The position numbers and the translations under genes are program-made. A stretch of DNA of 64,000 nt, taken from the NCBI GenBank assembly GCA_015146655.1, contig VKHL01000114.1, positions 1-64,000 of the forward strand, read 5' to 3'. Numbering within the stretch: the first letter of the stretch is position 1; each line of letters opens with the position of its first letter. The notes beneath the pieces were generated by a model. That model searched no databases and had not been told where the DNA came from. It was given only the letters and a program-made list of their open reading frames with translations. Shown one piece after another: positions 44,294-55,118 of the stretch. Source of the stretch: Ochromonas danica (Eukaryota; Sar; Chrysophyceae; Chromulinales; Chromulinaceae).

Positions 44294-46071
44294 CTACCAT
44301 CTTGAGACTTCTCCTTCCTTCTCATACACTACCAACCATCGCCACATACCACGACGCAATTCTTCAGCTGTCACTCGTAGCAGTGACAGTGACTTCTTCT
44401 TGACTAGAACTTCCTCATTCACTTTCTCTAGGAAGGCTTCTACCTCATGTTGTTCTATGTCAGAGTTGGTCGCAATCCAGAAAGCCAATCTTCGACCAGC
44501 CTTAAGTCGTCGTTCAGCCAAGCGTAAAAGCAGTGCAACGACCATGAAAGGACTGCTAAGTGTCTCATTCACTAATCTGCTGCCCATCGCATCGAGTTCT
44601 CCGGCATGAGGAGTGAGAGATTCAATAAACGAAACAGGCAAGCAAACTCTCTCTCGTCGACCAAACGGTGGATCAGCAACAATTCCATCAAACTACAGGG
44701 TCAACAATTACAATACCACATGATAGAGTGATGTAGGTTAAATGGAGAAAATAAGAGGAAGGAGAATCGAACCTGTATAGAGTTATTATTGTTATGGTTA
44801 TCGTCATCATCTTCAAGCCATTGTAAAGCATCCTTATGTTGAAGATCTTTCAATCGATCTAATAGATTGTAAAAGATGAAATTGTCTTTCGCTGTTTGTC
44901 CTTCTTGTTCTCTTCCTACACTTCGTTGAAACTTACCATTCTTATTAGAATTCTCTCCTCCACAAGCATGAGGATCAATGTCTGATCCTAACACATCTGC
45001 TCCTAAAGCAGCACAAGCTACAAGAATACTGCCTGTACCACAAAATGGATCCAAAATGAGATCACCTTGACCCACTAGAGCAGCTTGAGCTGTAACATGA
45101 GAACAGATTGCTTTCATTGAAGTAGTTCCAAGAAATGGTCGATTAACAAGATCAAATTGATAAGCAATATTACGTCCATGTGCTACAACACGACCAAAGA
45201 TAATACGATTAGGTTTATTCATACTATCTAACATTTCCTTTTCACCAGTCTGTTGGAAATGATTATGTTTATATTGATAGTCACTAAAGTCTTCATAGAA
45301 GATAAGATGATGAGCTGGATGATCTAGAGAGACTTCACCTGGTAATTGTCGTAAAGCTGTAGCAAAATGTGAGAGTAAGATTCGTCGTGTTTTATCATCT
45401 GCTCCATGTGCTTTACCATATGATGCAAAATCAACTTTCCAACTAAGATCTCTATTACTCTTTTCAACTAGTTTCTTCTTTTCTAGATGGTGTCTATCCT
45501 CTAGACTAGTGCATGTAGTGGTAGTGGTAGTGGTAGTGGTAGTGGTAGTGGTAGTGGTAGTGGTGGTAGCAGTGCTGTCATCATCACCGTCATGTTGTTG
45601 TGGATGGGGCATGAGTGGTTGGCAGAGGAATGGAAAAGAATAGTCAACCATAGCTACTGCAGTGGGTAAATCTTCAGCATCTGCCCATACTTCAACAACT
45701 CTTCGAATAAGACCTGATCGTAGGATAGCTTCTTGTATAAGTTCTTCATTGTCTGGTAATGTCAGATAGAGACAGATGGGATGTTTAGATGATGACATGG
45801 TCTCTGTCACTACACTAATAGGATGGGCTAGAGACTGCTGTAAGTATGTTCTTCCTAGTTGATCACCTCTCTTATCTAGAACATAAGCAAAACTATCATG
45901 TAACTCAGCCAAACGAAAAGATGGTAATAATCCTCTGAATTCAATTAGATAAGACTTCCATGCAGTAGGGAGAGAAGTAGATGATGATCGTAAATGACCT
46001 AGACTTGTAAGACATAACCAATTCAAGAGAAGATAGAAAAGAGTCCATTGATTTAACTTCTTTTGCATCAT
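44294..46071 (-). CDS. TRMT11: tRNA (guanine-10-N2) methyltransferase catalytic subunit
   Basis: Exons 46071-44773 and 44692-44294 join in phase 0 for 565 residues. TRMT11/Trm11 with Trm112 makes m2G10 in tRNA. The THUMP-side N-terminal domain starts around KSYLIEFRGLLPSFRLAELH, followed by AILRSGLIRRVVEVW and KVDFASYGKAH. FGRVVAHGRN, DLVNRPFLGTTSM, the SAM site LILDPFCGTGSILVA, and the catalytic IVADPPFG just after the intron are all typical. A ~20-residue Thr run encoded by GTGGTA repeats is inserted near 45516-45580. The first ~25 residues are hydrophobic, unusual for a cytosolic enzyme; the true start could be further in. The donor (GTTCGA) is weaker than others here. Confidence 0.9.
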
Positions 46072-46278
46072 GTCAATTGTTCATCCATCCAATTCAATCA
46101 AATCGAATACAATCCACCACTATTCCATGGATTCCACAGTATCTAACCCCACGCATTACAACAATAGATGACAAGTCACCACCACCGATATTCATACTGG
46201 CCTATCTTCTCTTATCAAGAAGATCGTCAGAGCAGTTGTTGTTCACAAAGAGTGAAAGCAAATCACTCACTCTATACC

Positions 46279-47997
46279 ATGTCTTCATCAAGTAATAGAT
46301 ACCCTTCTCCTCTTCCTTCTTCCAGGATGTCACAATCTCCTCAACAACAACAAAAACAACAAAAACCATCTCCAAACACATCCAATTTCTCACATGATAA
46401 TAATTCATCTTCTTCATCTTCCCCTTCTCCTTCTTCTTCTTCTTCTTCCTCTCCCTTTGCTTCCTCTTCTTTTGGACGTGTCTTACCTGTTCTTTTCTTA
46501 GAATATCTCTCACTTGCTTTAGGTAAAACTTTATTACCTTCTTTCATCTTACAAGCTTTTGGTAGTTATTCCTATCTTATGGTGGGTCTATGTGAGACAA
46601 TGAAAGGTATCTTAGCTTTCTTAGCTTGTCCTATTATTGGTCGTATTTCAGATCGTATAGGACGGAAATATTGTCTTCTTATTGCTATGATGGGAACTAC
46701 CTTACCTAATTGTATATTAGCCTTTACAAATGATATGATCTTATATAGTATCTTATTAGGTTTGTCAGGTTTATTTGCTGCAACCTTCTCATTAACATTT
46801 GCTTATATATCTGATTGTGTTGATCGTCGTTCACGTGCACCAGCTTATGGATTAGCATTAGCAACCTTTGGATTATCTTTTACGATTGGTCCTATCTTAG
46901 GTAGTTATATTGCACAAGAATATGGTCCACATATTGTCTTTCTTGTCTCTTTCTTATTAGTTGTAATTAATGTCAATTATATTATCTTCTATCTACCTGA
47001 GACAGTCAAATCAGTTGATGGACAGACATTAAATTATCAAAAGTTAAATGAGATTGCAGTAGATCATCTACCAACAACATGGAGTTTTGGAGAAACTTTT
47101 CGTGTCTTTAGGTAAGACAAAACAATTGTTATCTTTGAAGAAGTAAAGATAACAATTGATCTAATGCCTTTCTTTAATCAGAGCGGATGCTTTCTTGTCC
47201 AATATTGCTCTGATTGTCTTTCTTTACTATTCCTCTGTGGTAAGCTTAACTGTATCCTACATGCCATCTCTTCTATATCCTTCTTATCATGTGATCTAAA
47301 TGGTTGGGTAATTTAGTGGGCAATGGTGAGCACGATGATGGTCTATATCACCCATACCTTGCACTTCTCTCCTATCTCTCTAGGCTGGCTTATGACAGCT
47401 TATGGTGTATCGACCATGATTGCTGAAGGTTTATTAGTTCGTCTTGTTGTGCCAGCGATTGGAGAACTTCATACGATTCGATTGGGTTTATTAGCCTTTG
47501 CAGCACAATGCCTGATTATTGCCTTTTCATCCTCAGCGGAATGGATCTTTGTCTCTGTTATTTTCTCTTTGTTATCCAATCTAGTCTATCCATCTGTGAG
47601 CTCATTAGTCTCGAAAGTGGTTGGAGAACATGAACAAGGCGAGGCATTAGGATCATTGAATGGAATTAAGGCATTGGTTAGTCTTCCGATGTCTATTGAT
47701 ATTTGATGTTTATCATGATTGGTAATAATTGATGTTTGAATGCTTGCTTGTCTGTAGACGGAAGGCTTTGGTCCGTTGCTCTTTGGACTGATCATGTCTT
47801 TGTTCGAAGACACACCTTATCCTGGTGCTCCTTATATCATTGCTACTTTCATTGTTCTATGGGCTTACTTGCATTCTTATGAACTTCCTCTTGATCCTGA
47901 GCTTGTCTATGCTAAGTATGGAAGTCATCATCCTCACCATCCACACGATGATCGCGCTGGTCTCTTGAGCTTTGCCTCTGACGATGAAAGTCTTTGA
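46279..47997 (+). CDS. Major facilitator transporter, MFSD14/HIAT1-like
   Basis: Four exons, 46279-47111, 47182-47239, 47317-47676 and 47758-47997, join in frame for 496 residues. Twelve hydrophobic segments are expected. The MFS loop motif GRISDRIGRKYCLL, then TFSLTFAYISDCVDRRSRAP, AYGLALATFGLSFTIGP and the late GLNGIKAL-like LGSLNGIKALTEGFGPLLFG match the MFSD14/TetA-like group. Substrate is unknown; relatives sit in Golgi or endosomes. The Ser/Gln-rich head before SFGRVLPVL is likely cytosolic. An in-frame ATG at 46168 would add 37 residues but falls only 97 bp from the divergent TRMT11 start. Intron 1 carries a perfect 14-bp hairpin. Confidence 0.86.
47123..47158 (+). repeat. Perfect 14-bp hairpin inside a 70-bp intron
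   Basis: CAATTGTTATCTTT (47123-47136) and its exact complement (47145-47158) enclose an 8-base loop. The stem fills the centre of intron 1 of the MFS gene and would bring donor and acceptor close together. Confidence 0.85.
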
Positions 47998-48436
47998 ATC
48001 TAACACAAGTTTTGTTTTCGATGTTAATATTGGTGTAGATAGGAAGGTCATCCTCCGTGATGATGTAGTGTGTAAGTAGTTAATAAGCAGAATCAAGATG
48101 ACTGGCTAGACTTCAGATGACTGATAGTAAAGAGATTTCATAGGGTCGTTCTTAGGCTTAGAAATTTGATATTGATTCATATTCACACTACAAGGCAGCA
48201 CTAGGGCAGAGTTCATAAAAAGAGACACAATAAAGTAAGTAAGTAAGGTGGACTGACTAAAGAAGATGCCAATCCGTGCGCGTTGCCTCATTGGATAATC
48301 GTTTGTATTGCAAGTTGGCAACACTATGGAAAGAACATATGAAGAGTAGTGCGTCTTAGAGGACAAAAGGATCGCTAACCGCCTTCTTCGCACGGGTGAA
48401 ACTCCAACGAAGTACTATTACCATTTGACATTATCA
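47998..48436. other. Convergent 3' flanks of MFS and RBR genes
   Basis: Apart from a doubtful 60-residue frame (48288-48106, minus), nothing was recognised. Confidence 0.4.
48106..48288 (-). CDS. Doubtful small secreted or membrane peptide
   Basis: The frame starts MRQRARIGIFFSQSTLLTYF and has one hydrophobic stretch, IVSLFMNSALVLP, like a signal peptide, with a 25-residue polar tail. It lies in the short gap between two 3' ends, with no splice partner and no recognised family. Chance is a fair explanation. Confidence 0.2.
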   Translation of the reverse strand, partial: RQRARIGIFFSQSTLLTYFIVSLFMNSALVLPCSVNMNQYQISKPKNDPMKSLYYQSSEV

Positions 48437-51010
48437 TTATTTGCGAGTGGCAAGCGGGCAAGTTTTAAAGTGTCTAGGGAGACAACGGCAACCTTTCGCA
48501 ACGCCCTCAATTACTGGCTCACGGTTACGAGCATCATAATCATACCAGTCCTGCATATCATCAGAAAATAACTGCATATAAGCTAGCGCAGCCTGCTGCT
48601 CCTCTTTGTCAACCTTATGGGTATGATACTCCATAAGGTTGATAGCAGCGATGAAAGGAGCATCATCCCCATGAATCATCTGGAAATTCATCGCCATTTC
48701 AACTTTGAGGGTTTCTCTCAACATGTCCCGATTGAGGCGATACCAGCTCACTGCATGGAGAAGGATATCGAAAGAAATGTCATCCAAAGCACTATTACCA
48801 AAGCTGTCCTTACGCATGTTCAATAGAGCTTCGATACAAGGCTGCAAGACTGCAAATTGCTCTATAGCTACCTTCTCATCATTTCCGCAACGCTCCAGCC
48901 ATGCTTGACCAGAAGTCATCAAGCGTGGAAAACCATTGTTCTCTCTTCCATTGAGTTCTTCAGGATCTGCAAGGATCTTCTTTACCAATCGCTTGAAATT
49001 GCAAAACATCACTGTGTGATCATGATTCAGTTCGCCAGCACCTACCGCGAATCCTTCAGTAGTACGCGACTTTGTAGTTGAAGGTTCTGCTATAATGGAT
49101 ACTCTGTGATCATTAGCGAAACTCATGGCAAACCAATAGTCATCCCGAGTGCCGGGCGGTAATCCTTCAAACCTATAGCAGAACTCTGTGTCATTGACAC
49201 TAACTTCGCAATATCCTTCAATTGTGTCGATCTGAGCACAAAGGATATCACCCGCTCTTAATTTGCGGAAAGATGCTACTTCCGTCCCATGAGCAGCAAC
49301 AATGGTGTAAGAGTTTGAAGAAGAGCGATCATCACTCATACCCCATGTCAAAGCTGTGCGGCCTACTCCATCGGAGCTCGAGTTGGCCATACCCTTCTTC
49401 GCCACTCCAAAGGTCAACCAATTGCTCGTCTTTGGTGCTGCATCAATAACGACACGGAACATGGATCTTTCAGAGGTTAGCAAAGCAAAAGCAGCTGGAT
49501 AGCATGAAACACTTCCAACACGCTCCACAGTCGTGTTGTCATTGGAATAGGTCAGATCCGTATTAGAGATGGCTCGATTCCATTCAAAAGCACAAGGAGA
49601 ATGAATAAAAGCTGGCTTGACGGAATTCACTTTCTGATTCCCATAAATGTACAGAAACTGCTTGGCTGAACGCTCTTCTAAATCATCCAATCCAGCAGCA
49701 TAATCTTTGCCATGCTCTTCGATCCAAAGTTGAACACTGCGGAGAAGCCGACCATCAACTCTATCCTCTGCTCTAGAACCAAAGCGACGAGAAGCCTGGA
49801 TATAGCGCTGAGCGAATGCTGGTCTCTCCTTTGGATCAGGAACAAGTGAGAGGAAAATTGACTTCATCGCTTTAGCATTTTCGTCTCGGCATTTTTCAAC
49901 CGCCTTCAAATTCTCGCCTTTCCATATTTCAGCAGCTTCACGAACTCCATCAGGCATGGTTTCCAAAGGTAAAACAGTAACGCATTGGTTTGGACAAGGC
50001 CAATAAGTAGTTTTGAACCAATTGCGCAGAGCTCGAGTAACCTCCAATCGGTGGCGAATTTGCCATGATCTCGCCAAAATGAGTTGATTCGTGGAACCCT
50101 GCGTGGTGCACAACACTGTGACGCAATGATCGGTTGGATTCTCAGGAAACATCTGGAAAAAGAGAACACATCTTTCAGTATTTTCCTTCTCAGCAGTCCA
50201 AGAAAACTGCTTGCCGCATACGCAAGTAACGTTATTGCAACCATCACCTTTAGCCAAAGCGATTCCACAAGTTGGACAGTTGACAATGGAATTATCAAGA
50301 CCATTGCTCATTTCCAGGCATGTGCGACCATCATGGAAATCCTTCATCTTGCATTTAAAGCAATGCTCTCGCTGGCAGCACAATGTCTTAATGCGCGGAC
50401 GATCACGCAGATAGCGTAAGTGCAGATTGGCTCTTCTCTCGGGATCTACGATGGTGCGAAGTACATCGCGGAATATTTCCCATGCCTCTTGGTCAGGGAG
50501 ACTAGGAATCGTAGGGAAATGAGTCTTGAGAACAGCATCATAGGTTTCCTCCAAGGTATTGTTGCCCACCAAATAGGCATGGATAGTCTCCTCGAAGAGG
50601 GCATATCTTCCATCAGCAGAGGCAGCATCTGATAGTAACTTCTTCAAGTTTACGTAACATGCTGCCGTCGGGTCAGACTCATAACCAAGATCTAAGGTTT
50701 TCAAAGAGTGGCATCCACCACAGAGAAATGCAAGCAGCGATGAGGCTAGAGCATTGTACTTGTTCGATAGTTCCACGGGAACGACTTCCTTCCATTTTGT
50801 ATAGGATAGAAGCTTTCTCTTCTTGCTTTTATGATGTGAAACACTTGGACAAAGAATAGTTGGACAGGTCCCCATAAAGGAAGATTGCAATGTGGACTCC
50901 ATGTAGGAAGTCATGCATCCCCGACATAACATTTCCTCACATTCTTGACAAAGAATGACAGGATCTTCAGGTTCTGATAAACAAATTGGACAATTCTTAA
51001 CAGCTGTCAT
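48437..51010 (-). CDS. RBR-type E3 ubiquitin ligase with SPRY domain
   Basis: A single exon of 857 residues from the ATG of MTAVKNCPIC. RING1 spans 7-54 (CPIC...CQEC...CRGC...CP...CPS). About 150 helical residues follow. The IBR end HCFKCKMKDFHDGRTC (216-231) leads to a RING2 (245-271), CPTCGIALAKGDGCNNVTCV, with C258 in the GDGC position of the catalytic Cys of RBR ligases. RBR enzymes take ubiquitin from an E2 onto this Cys before passing it on. About 505-650 resembles a SPRY/B30.2 fold (NWLTFGVAKKGM, LRAGDILCAQIDTIEGYCEV), likely for substrate binding. The C-terminal ~190 residues are helical and unassigned. The lack of introns over 2.6 kb contrasts with most neighbours. Confidence 0.85.
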   Translation of the reverse strand: MTAVKNCPICLSEPEDPVILCQECEEMLCRGCMTSYMESTLQSSFMGTCPTILCPSVSHHKSKKRKLLSYTKWKEVVPVELSNKYNALASSLLAFLCGGCHSLKTLDLGYESDPTAACYVNLKKLLSDAASADGRYALFEETIHAYLVGNNTLEETYDAVLKTHFPTIPSLPDQEAWEIFRDVLRTIVDPERRANLHLRYLRDRPRIKTLCCQREHCFKCKMKDFHDGRTCLEMSNGLDNSIVNCPTCGIALAKGDGCNNVTCVCGKQFSWTAEKENTERCVLFFQMFPENPTDHCVTVLCTTQGSTNQLILARSWQIRHRLEVTRALRNWFKTTYWPCPNQCVTVLPLETMPDGVREAAEIWKGENLKAVEKCRDENAKAMKSIFLSLVPDPKERPAFAQRYIQASRRFGSRAEDRVDGRLLRSVQLWIEEHGKDYAAGLDDLEERSAKQFLYIYGNQKVNSVKPAFIHSPCAFEWNRAISNTDLTYSNDNTTVERVGSVSCYPAAFALLTSERSMFRVVIDAAPKTSNWLTFGVAKKGMANSSSDGVGRTALTWGMSDDRSSSNSYTIVAAHGTEVASFRKLRAGDILCAQIDTIEGYCEVSVNDTEFCYRFEGLPPGTRDDYWFAMSFANDHRVSIIAEPSTTKSRTTEGFAVGAGELNHDHTVMFCNFKRLVKKILADPEELNGRENNGFPRLMTSGQAWLERCGNDEKVAIEQFAVLQPCIEALLNMRKDSFGNSALDDISFDILLHAVSWYRLNRDMLRETLKVEMAMNFQMIHGDDAPFIAAINLMEYHTHKVDKEEQQAALAYMQLFSDDMQDWYDYDARNREPVIEGVAKGCRCLPRHFKTCPLATRK

Positions 51011-52054
51011 TTTTAACGCACAATTAATCTCAATCAATTGCTTCTTGTTCTAGGAGAAAAGAACAATGTTCTGCAAATGAAACTTTCTTCTTCAACAAAA
51101 GAAAGAAATTCTTCTATTCACAACCAAGAAAAATATTAGGAATTAAAACCAAATCATCTTAAAGACAATAGAAATAGAAATACAAGAAGAGGAAAGTGAT
51201 CATTACCTTTAATATAAAGGGAAAGAAGAGGAAGAAGGATAAAGATATGTCAATCTCTCTTATGCAGAAGCAGTCTGTCTGTCAGTCTGTCTGTCAGTCA
51301 GCAGTGCCGAGTGAGAGAGAGACAGCAGAGACAGTACAGCGACAGAGCGAGAGAGAGGGCAAAGCGGATCTGTGGGAGACAAACCGGAAGAGGGGAGAGG
51401 GAGAAAAGAACAGTAGGAACCCGATTCCGGGACACCACATTGAAGAAACTAATCCCTCGTCCACCACACGATTTTCACCCTTCTCTACCCAAACAATGTG
51501 TGGTGTCATACGCACATAATATACAATAAATAACAATAATAACATTGTTTCGTTTATATACAGAATTAATGCAAATTAAAGAGATATGTCTTACTCCAAG
51601 TATTAATAATGAAGAATTTATCTAGACTATGTGAAGCAGAGAGTTACTACAGCGCTGTAGTACATAATTAAAAGGGATATTGCATTTGCCTATAGATTTT
51701 AAACTAAACCAATTTTCAGCTTCTGGTAGTGCTTGCTGCAAAAATTTCAATTGACTAACTTCAATATTAAAGAGATTTCCTCATCAAGAAGGAATTATCC
51801 AACCGCTCCCTTGACTAAATAATATCTTCGGACGAAGAGTTTCCATATGTTTCTCCAGTATTCTAGAGAATAGTGCCAGAATCACGCCGTCGACATCATG
51901 GTAACTAATTTGGGTGACTGAGATCACTAATCTTACTATAAAGGATTAAAACGCATAGGACGAAAACAAAAGACGCTTCGAAGTTCTTACAATGTGTAAA
52001 ATTACGATTTACAGTTGCTGCAGTAAAAAGGGATGATTGCCTTATGGCATTGTT
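51011..52054. other. Gene-free stretch, CT/GA-rich then AT-rich
   Basis: Upstream region of the RBR gene. GTCTGTCTGTCAGTC and GAGAGAGAGAC tracts occur at 51270-51360. The stretch 51540-52030 is AT-rich without a recognisable frame or repeat. Confidence 0.45.
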
Positions 52055-52843
52055 CTACTGCTTGGACTTTCTTGCCTGTACAATATAAAGCGGATCTGTG
52101 ATATTTGGAAATGGAGAAAGATCAAGACCTTCAGCCTTTTCAAACCCTCCAGCATAATGAAAGTAAGAGCCAATGATGAAGACATGTTCTGCATCATTCG
52201 TCCTCAACCAGATATTGATGGCCTTTGTGGGGAAGCAACGATTGCTTTGAGAAATAATAGCAAGGCCCCCAGGTTTGAGAACTCTCTGAATTTCCTTGAA
52301 TACCTCAAGTGGCTTAATGAGATAATCTACTGAGACCACCAGCGTCACGAAGTCGAAATTATTTTCAGGAAAGGGCAGTTTTGGGTGGGCATTCAAATCT
52401 TGCACAACAATTTCATTCAACAGGGTATTTCGTGCTAGTTCTTCTCTATTCACACCTAAACCACATACCCGAGAAGGTTGGAAGGAATCAGGAAAGTGAG
52501 AGACCCAAGAAGAGCAGAGATCCAACACTGCAGCTCCATCGAAAAACACTTTGCTGTAGTAAGAGGTGAGAGCTCGTACTGCCTCATCATCAATATGATA
52601 GACAAATCGAGGTTGCTCATAGAAGACTCCATCACCTGATTCATCTTGTCTACGGAAGTCAGCTGGTCGATATGGCCATTGGGCTGGCCATTGTGGGGCT
52701 TGAAGTACTTTGTCAATTGGAATACGAGCAGCCGAGAGTGCCTTCATGCTTGAGCCAGATTTACTTGGATAAGAATGGAGTAATCCATGAACAGAGGTGA
52801 GGATAATGGATAAGGTAATCCACAATGTTGGCATTTCTTTCAT
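52055..52843 (-). CDS. SAM-dependent methyltransferase with signal peptide
   Basis: A single exon of 262 residues from the ATG of MKEMPTLWI. A hydrophobic N-terminal stretch, TLWITLSIILTSVHG, looks like a signal peptide, followed by a Ser/Lys-rich LLHSYPSKSGSS segment as in plastid transit peptides, although Phe is absent at the boundary. The methyltransferase core has VLDLCSSWVSHFP (motif I), GLGVNREELARN, NNFDFVTLVVSVDYL and VLKPGGLAIISQSNRCFP. It belongs to a UbiE-like group found in plant chloroplasts and algae. Methyl acceptor unknown. Plastid or endomembrane location is inference. Confidence 0.8.
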   Translation of the reverse strand: MKEMPTLWITLSIILTSVHGLLHSYPSKSGSSMKALSAARIPIDKVLQAPQWPAQWPYRPADFRRQDESGDGVFYEQPRFVYHIDDEAVRALTSYYSKVFFDGAAVLDLCSSWVSHFPDSFQPSRVCGLGVNREELARNTLLNEIVVQDLNAHPKLPFPENNFDFVTLVVSVDYLIKPLEVFKEIQRVLKPGGLAIISQSNRCFPTKAINIWLRTNDAEHVFIIGSYFHYAGGFEKAEGLDLSPFPNITDPLYIVQARKSKQ

Positions 52844-53193
52844 TCACTTCTATCTGTGTCAGCTTTTGTTCTGCGTCTGAATTTAGCGTAATTCCTTTAC
52901 TCGTTATTGCGCTATTACACAATAGTCTATTTCATTGAGCATAATCAAAAGGCAAAACGGTAAAAAGTTACCTCCTCAACTGCTGGAGTAGAGAAGTAAC
53001 CTCCATTACCTCTTCACTCTCCATAGGTGGAACAAAGGGTTACCACCACCCTTGTTGGGTAATAACTTAATCTACCCCAGTGGCCTAAATAGTGGTGGGT
53101 TGCAGTCGTCGTCATCCATTTGTTAGTTAATTTTGCCATCGAAATTGTTTATTTTTCTCTTCTTTTCTTTTTACTTCGATACTCAACAAAGTC
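52844..53193. other. Shared upstream region of divergent genes
   Basis: No gene seen. TTACC-rich motifs (TTACCTCC, GTTACCACC) recur between 52968 and 53070, possibly regulatory. Confidence 0.35.
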
Positions 53194-53955
53194 ATGCATT
53201 TTAAGGATAATGAGACTCGAAAGGCTAGAATTTCCAAGGCCTTGAGAAGACGAGCTCTTCTTAAAAATCCATACTATAAAAATAACATCCTTCCTCCTCC
53301 TCATCATCATCATCATCGATCGTCATTCTCCTGCTCCTCTTCTTCTATCTTGGTCTCTTCTCTTGGCGGTAGTGACCAGAAGAAGGAAGATACTACTACC
53401 AGTACTACTAATACTATCAATGATAATAATACCAATGAACCAACAAGAACTGAAGCGGAAATCATTCATGTGGAAGAAGAAGAGATGATACAATGCTCGA
53501 AGAAGAACAGGAGGAGGTGAGACTGCTATTACCAATCTAGACTGATAGTGATGACATGATCATGTTGTTTTAATTATTTGTTGTTTTGCCACCCTGCTTG
53601 AATCGTTGAATAGACTAAAATCTTTCATCGTGACTTGAACGATGTCGAAGAGGAGGAGAATGGTATTCGTGATGCTGACGTCGTGCAATCATTAGAATAT
53701 GATGATGATGCAGCACAGCGAGAGGAGCTTGCAGATGTTCGTAGGCTTGACAAAAGTACTCCTCTCTTCGCAAATAGCAAATATACCGTGGAAGATGCAA
53801 GAAGAGATATAAAGCGTTGCTTCAGAAGGCGCAATGCTAGTCGTGCTCTCAAAAAAGAATTTTTGGCAGTTTTCAATGAGCTCTTCTTTTCAAAAGAAGA
53901 AGAAGCAGCAGCGTCCCAACTACAACAACAACCTACTACTAATACTACCGTGTAG
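53194..53955 (+). CDS. Hypothetical acidic protein, two exons, junction unsettled
   Basis: Part one (53194-53516) starts MHFKDNETRKARISKALRRR, then a His/Ser-rich and a Thr/Asn-rich stretch, and meets a good donor (GAGGTGAG, 53517). Part two (53614-53955) after TTGAATAG reads TKIFHRDLNDVEEEENGIRD, then VEDARRDIKRCFRRRNASRA and a Gln-rich end. Both look coding and similar in style, but this donor and acceptor put them two bases out of frame. Either another splice site is used, a second small intron exists, or the gene is broken. No family was recognised. Confidence 0.45.
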
Positions 53956-54370
53956 CAGCATCATATAGCAGTGGTAGTAGTGGCGATACTACCAGCAACA
54001 GCGTGCAGCATCATTACTATGTGGTTTTGCTTTCTTTCTTCTTTTTTCTCTGATGATTGTCTCTTCTTCTTCTGTTGTCTATTTCTTGTTAATAACCTCG
54101 TTTCAAAGTCATTTTTGAGCAGTCATTTCTAATTGGTAAATTGAAGCAGTTTCTGAAATGAATTTTGAATTGAAGATCACGAAAGCATTCCGTGTGACGG
54201 AGTAGAAAATTAATCACGAAAATTATATTCTAGTAGGTGAGCTGAGTAACACCCCTATCAAGCTTACTCCTCATTCCGACGGTAAATGTTTACGGGATTG
54301 CCATCACAGTTGATTTAGTTTTACCTCTTTTATTATTATTTTACCTCGTTTTACCCTTTTCTGTTTTTTA
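53956..54370. other. Intergenic, no gene seen
   Basis: TTTTACC-type motifs recur at 54319-54355 and again just before the SOUL gene (55356-55400), so the duplication described next may extend into the upstream region. Confidence 0.4.
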
Positions 54371-54549
54371 AGGAGATGAAGCTCATTAACATTTGTCTAG
54401 GTAATTGCTTGTTACTGTAATACTATAAGCAGTTATTATCAAGCTTCTAGATGTCCAAGGAGATGGTCTTCTTCCTATCGCCATGGTCATCGCCCTCTCT
54501 ATGAGAGAATGAAGAAGTCCCAACATGATGACGTGGTGGTGCGCACTCT
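54371..54549 (+). pseudogene. Copy of the 5' end of the DUF2358-SOUL gene
   Basis: From AGGAGATGAAGCTCA (ATG at 54376) to GTGCGCACTCT this matches 55433-55625 almost exactly, apart from a gap of 12 bases after GTCTA, a 3-base ATG gap and a few substitutions near the start. It covers only the signal peptide and about 20 further codons, then leaves the gene abruptly. It is a truncated duplicate and cannot make the full protein. Confidence 0.85.
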
Positions 54550-54621
54550 ATACTATTAGTATACTTCTTTCCCTGAATTAGTTCACACTCACTGTCTCTC
54601 TTGTTTTCTATGGCACAAGGG

Positions 54622-54797
54622 TGGAGAATGAGAATAGGCAACAACATCAAGTCATACAACAGTTAAGACAGAGTCGTAAGCAACAAAGTGGCGAAGCAGA
54701 ATCTGCTTTACAAGAAGTGGGACAATTAAGAGTTACAAACCAGCAACTAAAATAAGAACTACAAGAGGCACAACTTAAGCTTATCAATAACAATTAA
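54622..54797 (+). pseudogene. Relic of a coiled-coil gene
   Basis: One frame reads ENENRQQHQVIQQLRQSRKQ, then EAESALQEVGQLRVTNQQLK, a stop, and ELQEAQLKLINNN. The heptad-like Gln/Leu/Glu pattern is that of a coiled coil. There is no start or splice context. It directly follows the duplicated SOUL fragment, so this area looks assembled from gene pieces. Confidence 0.45.
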
Positions 54798-54824
54798 TTA
54801 GCTGTAGCCAATAATGGTGCTTCA

Positions 54825-55118
54825 TCAACATTCATTGATCTGCTGGGTAGAGAAAGGAACCCAACCCAATAGGCCATCAATTGCACACGCCCAAGCTGAA
54901 AGTATCACTTCGATCTCGGAATTGATTGAACTGAGCCAACAATGTCCATAATGCCTTTCTTCAAGGTTGGAGAGCCATACGCCATCAATCACAAAATTAC
55001 TTTTCGGCTTTATCCAGTAATTCATCATGTCAACCGAGTTTATTACAATGATACGCTGGGCAACATCAGTTTGATTTAATAATTCATTGCGATCATCATA
55101 CGCAATAATCGAACTCAT
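54825..55118 (-). CDS. Unassigned 97-codon frame running out of the inverted repeat
   Basis: The frame reads MSSIIAYDDRNELLNQTDVA, then RIIVINSVDMMNYWIKPKSN, and ends STQQINEC. Composition looks coding. Its first residues lie in the left arm of the 83-bp-arm inverted repeat, and the same residues (RSIIAYDD) are encoded on the opposite strand by the right arm. It is open upstream to about LTAPACCHGVVRRGAM without another ATG. Probably the remaining end of a larger gene; the family is not recognised. Confidence 0.3.
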   Translation of the reverse strand: MSSIIAYDDRNELLNQTDVAQRIIVINSVDMMNYWIKPKSNFVIDGVWLSNLEERHYGHCWLSSINSEIEVILSAWACAIDGLLGWVPFSTQQINEC

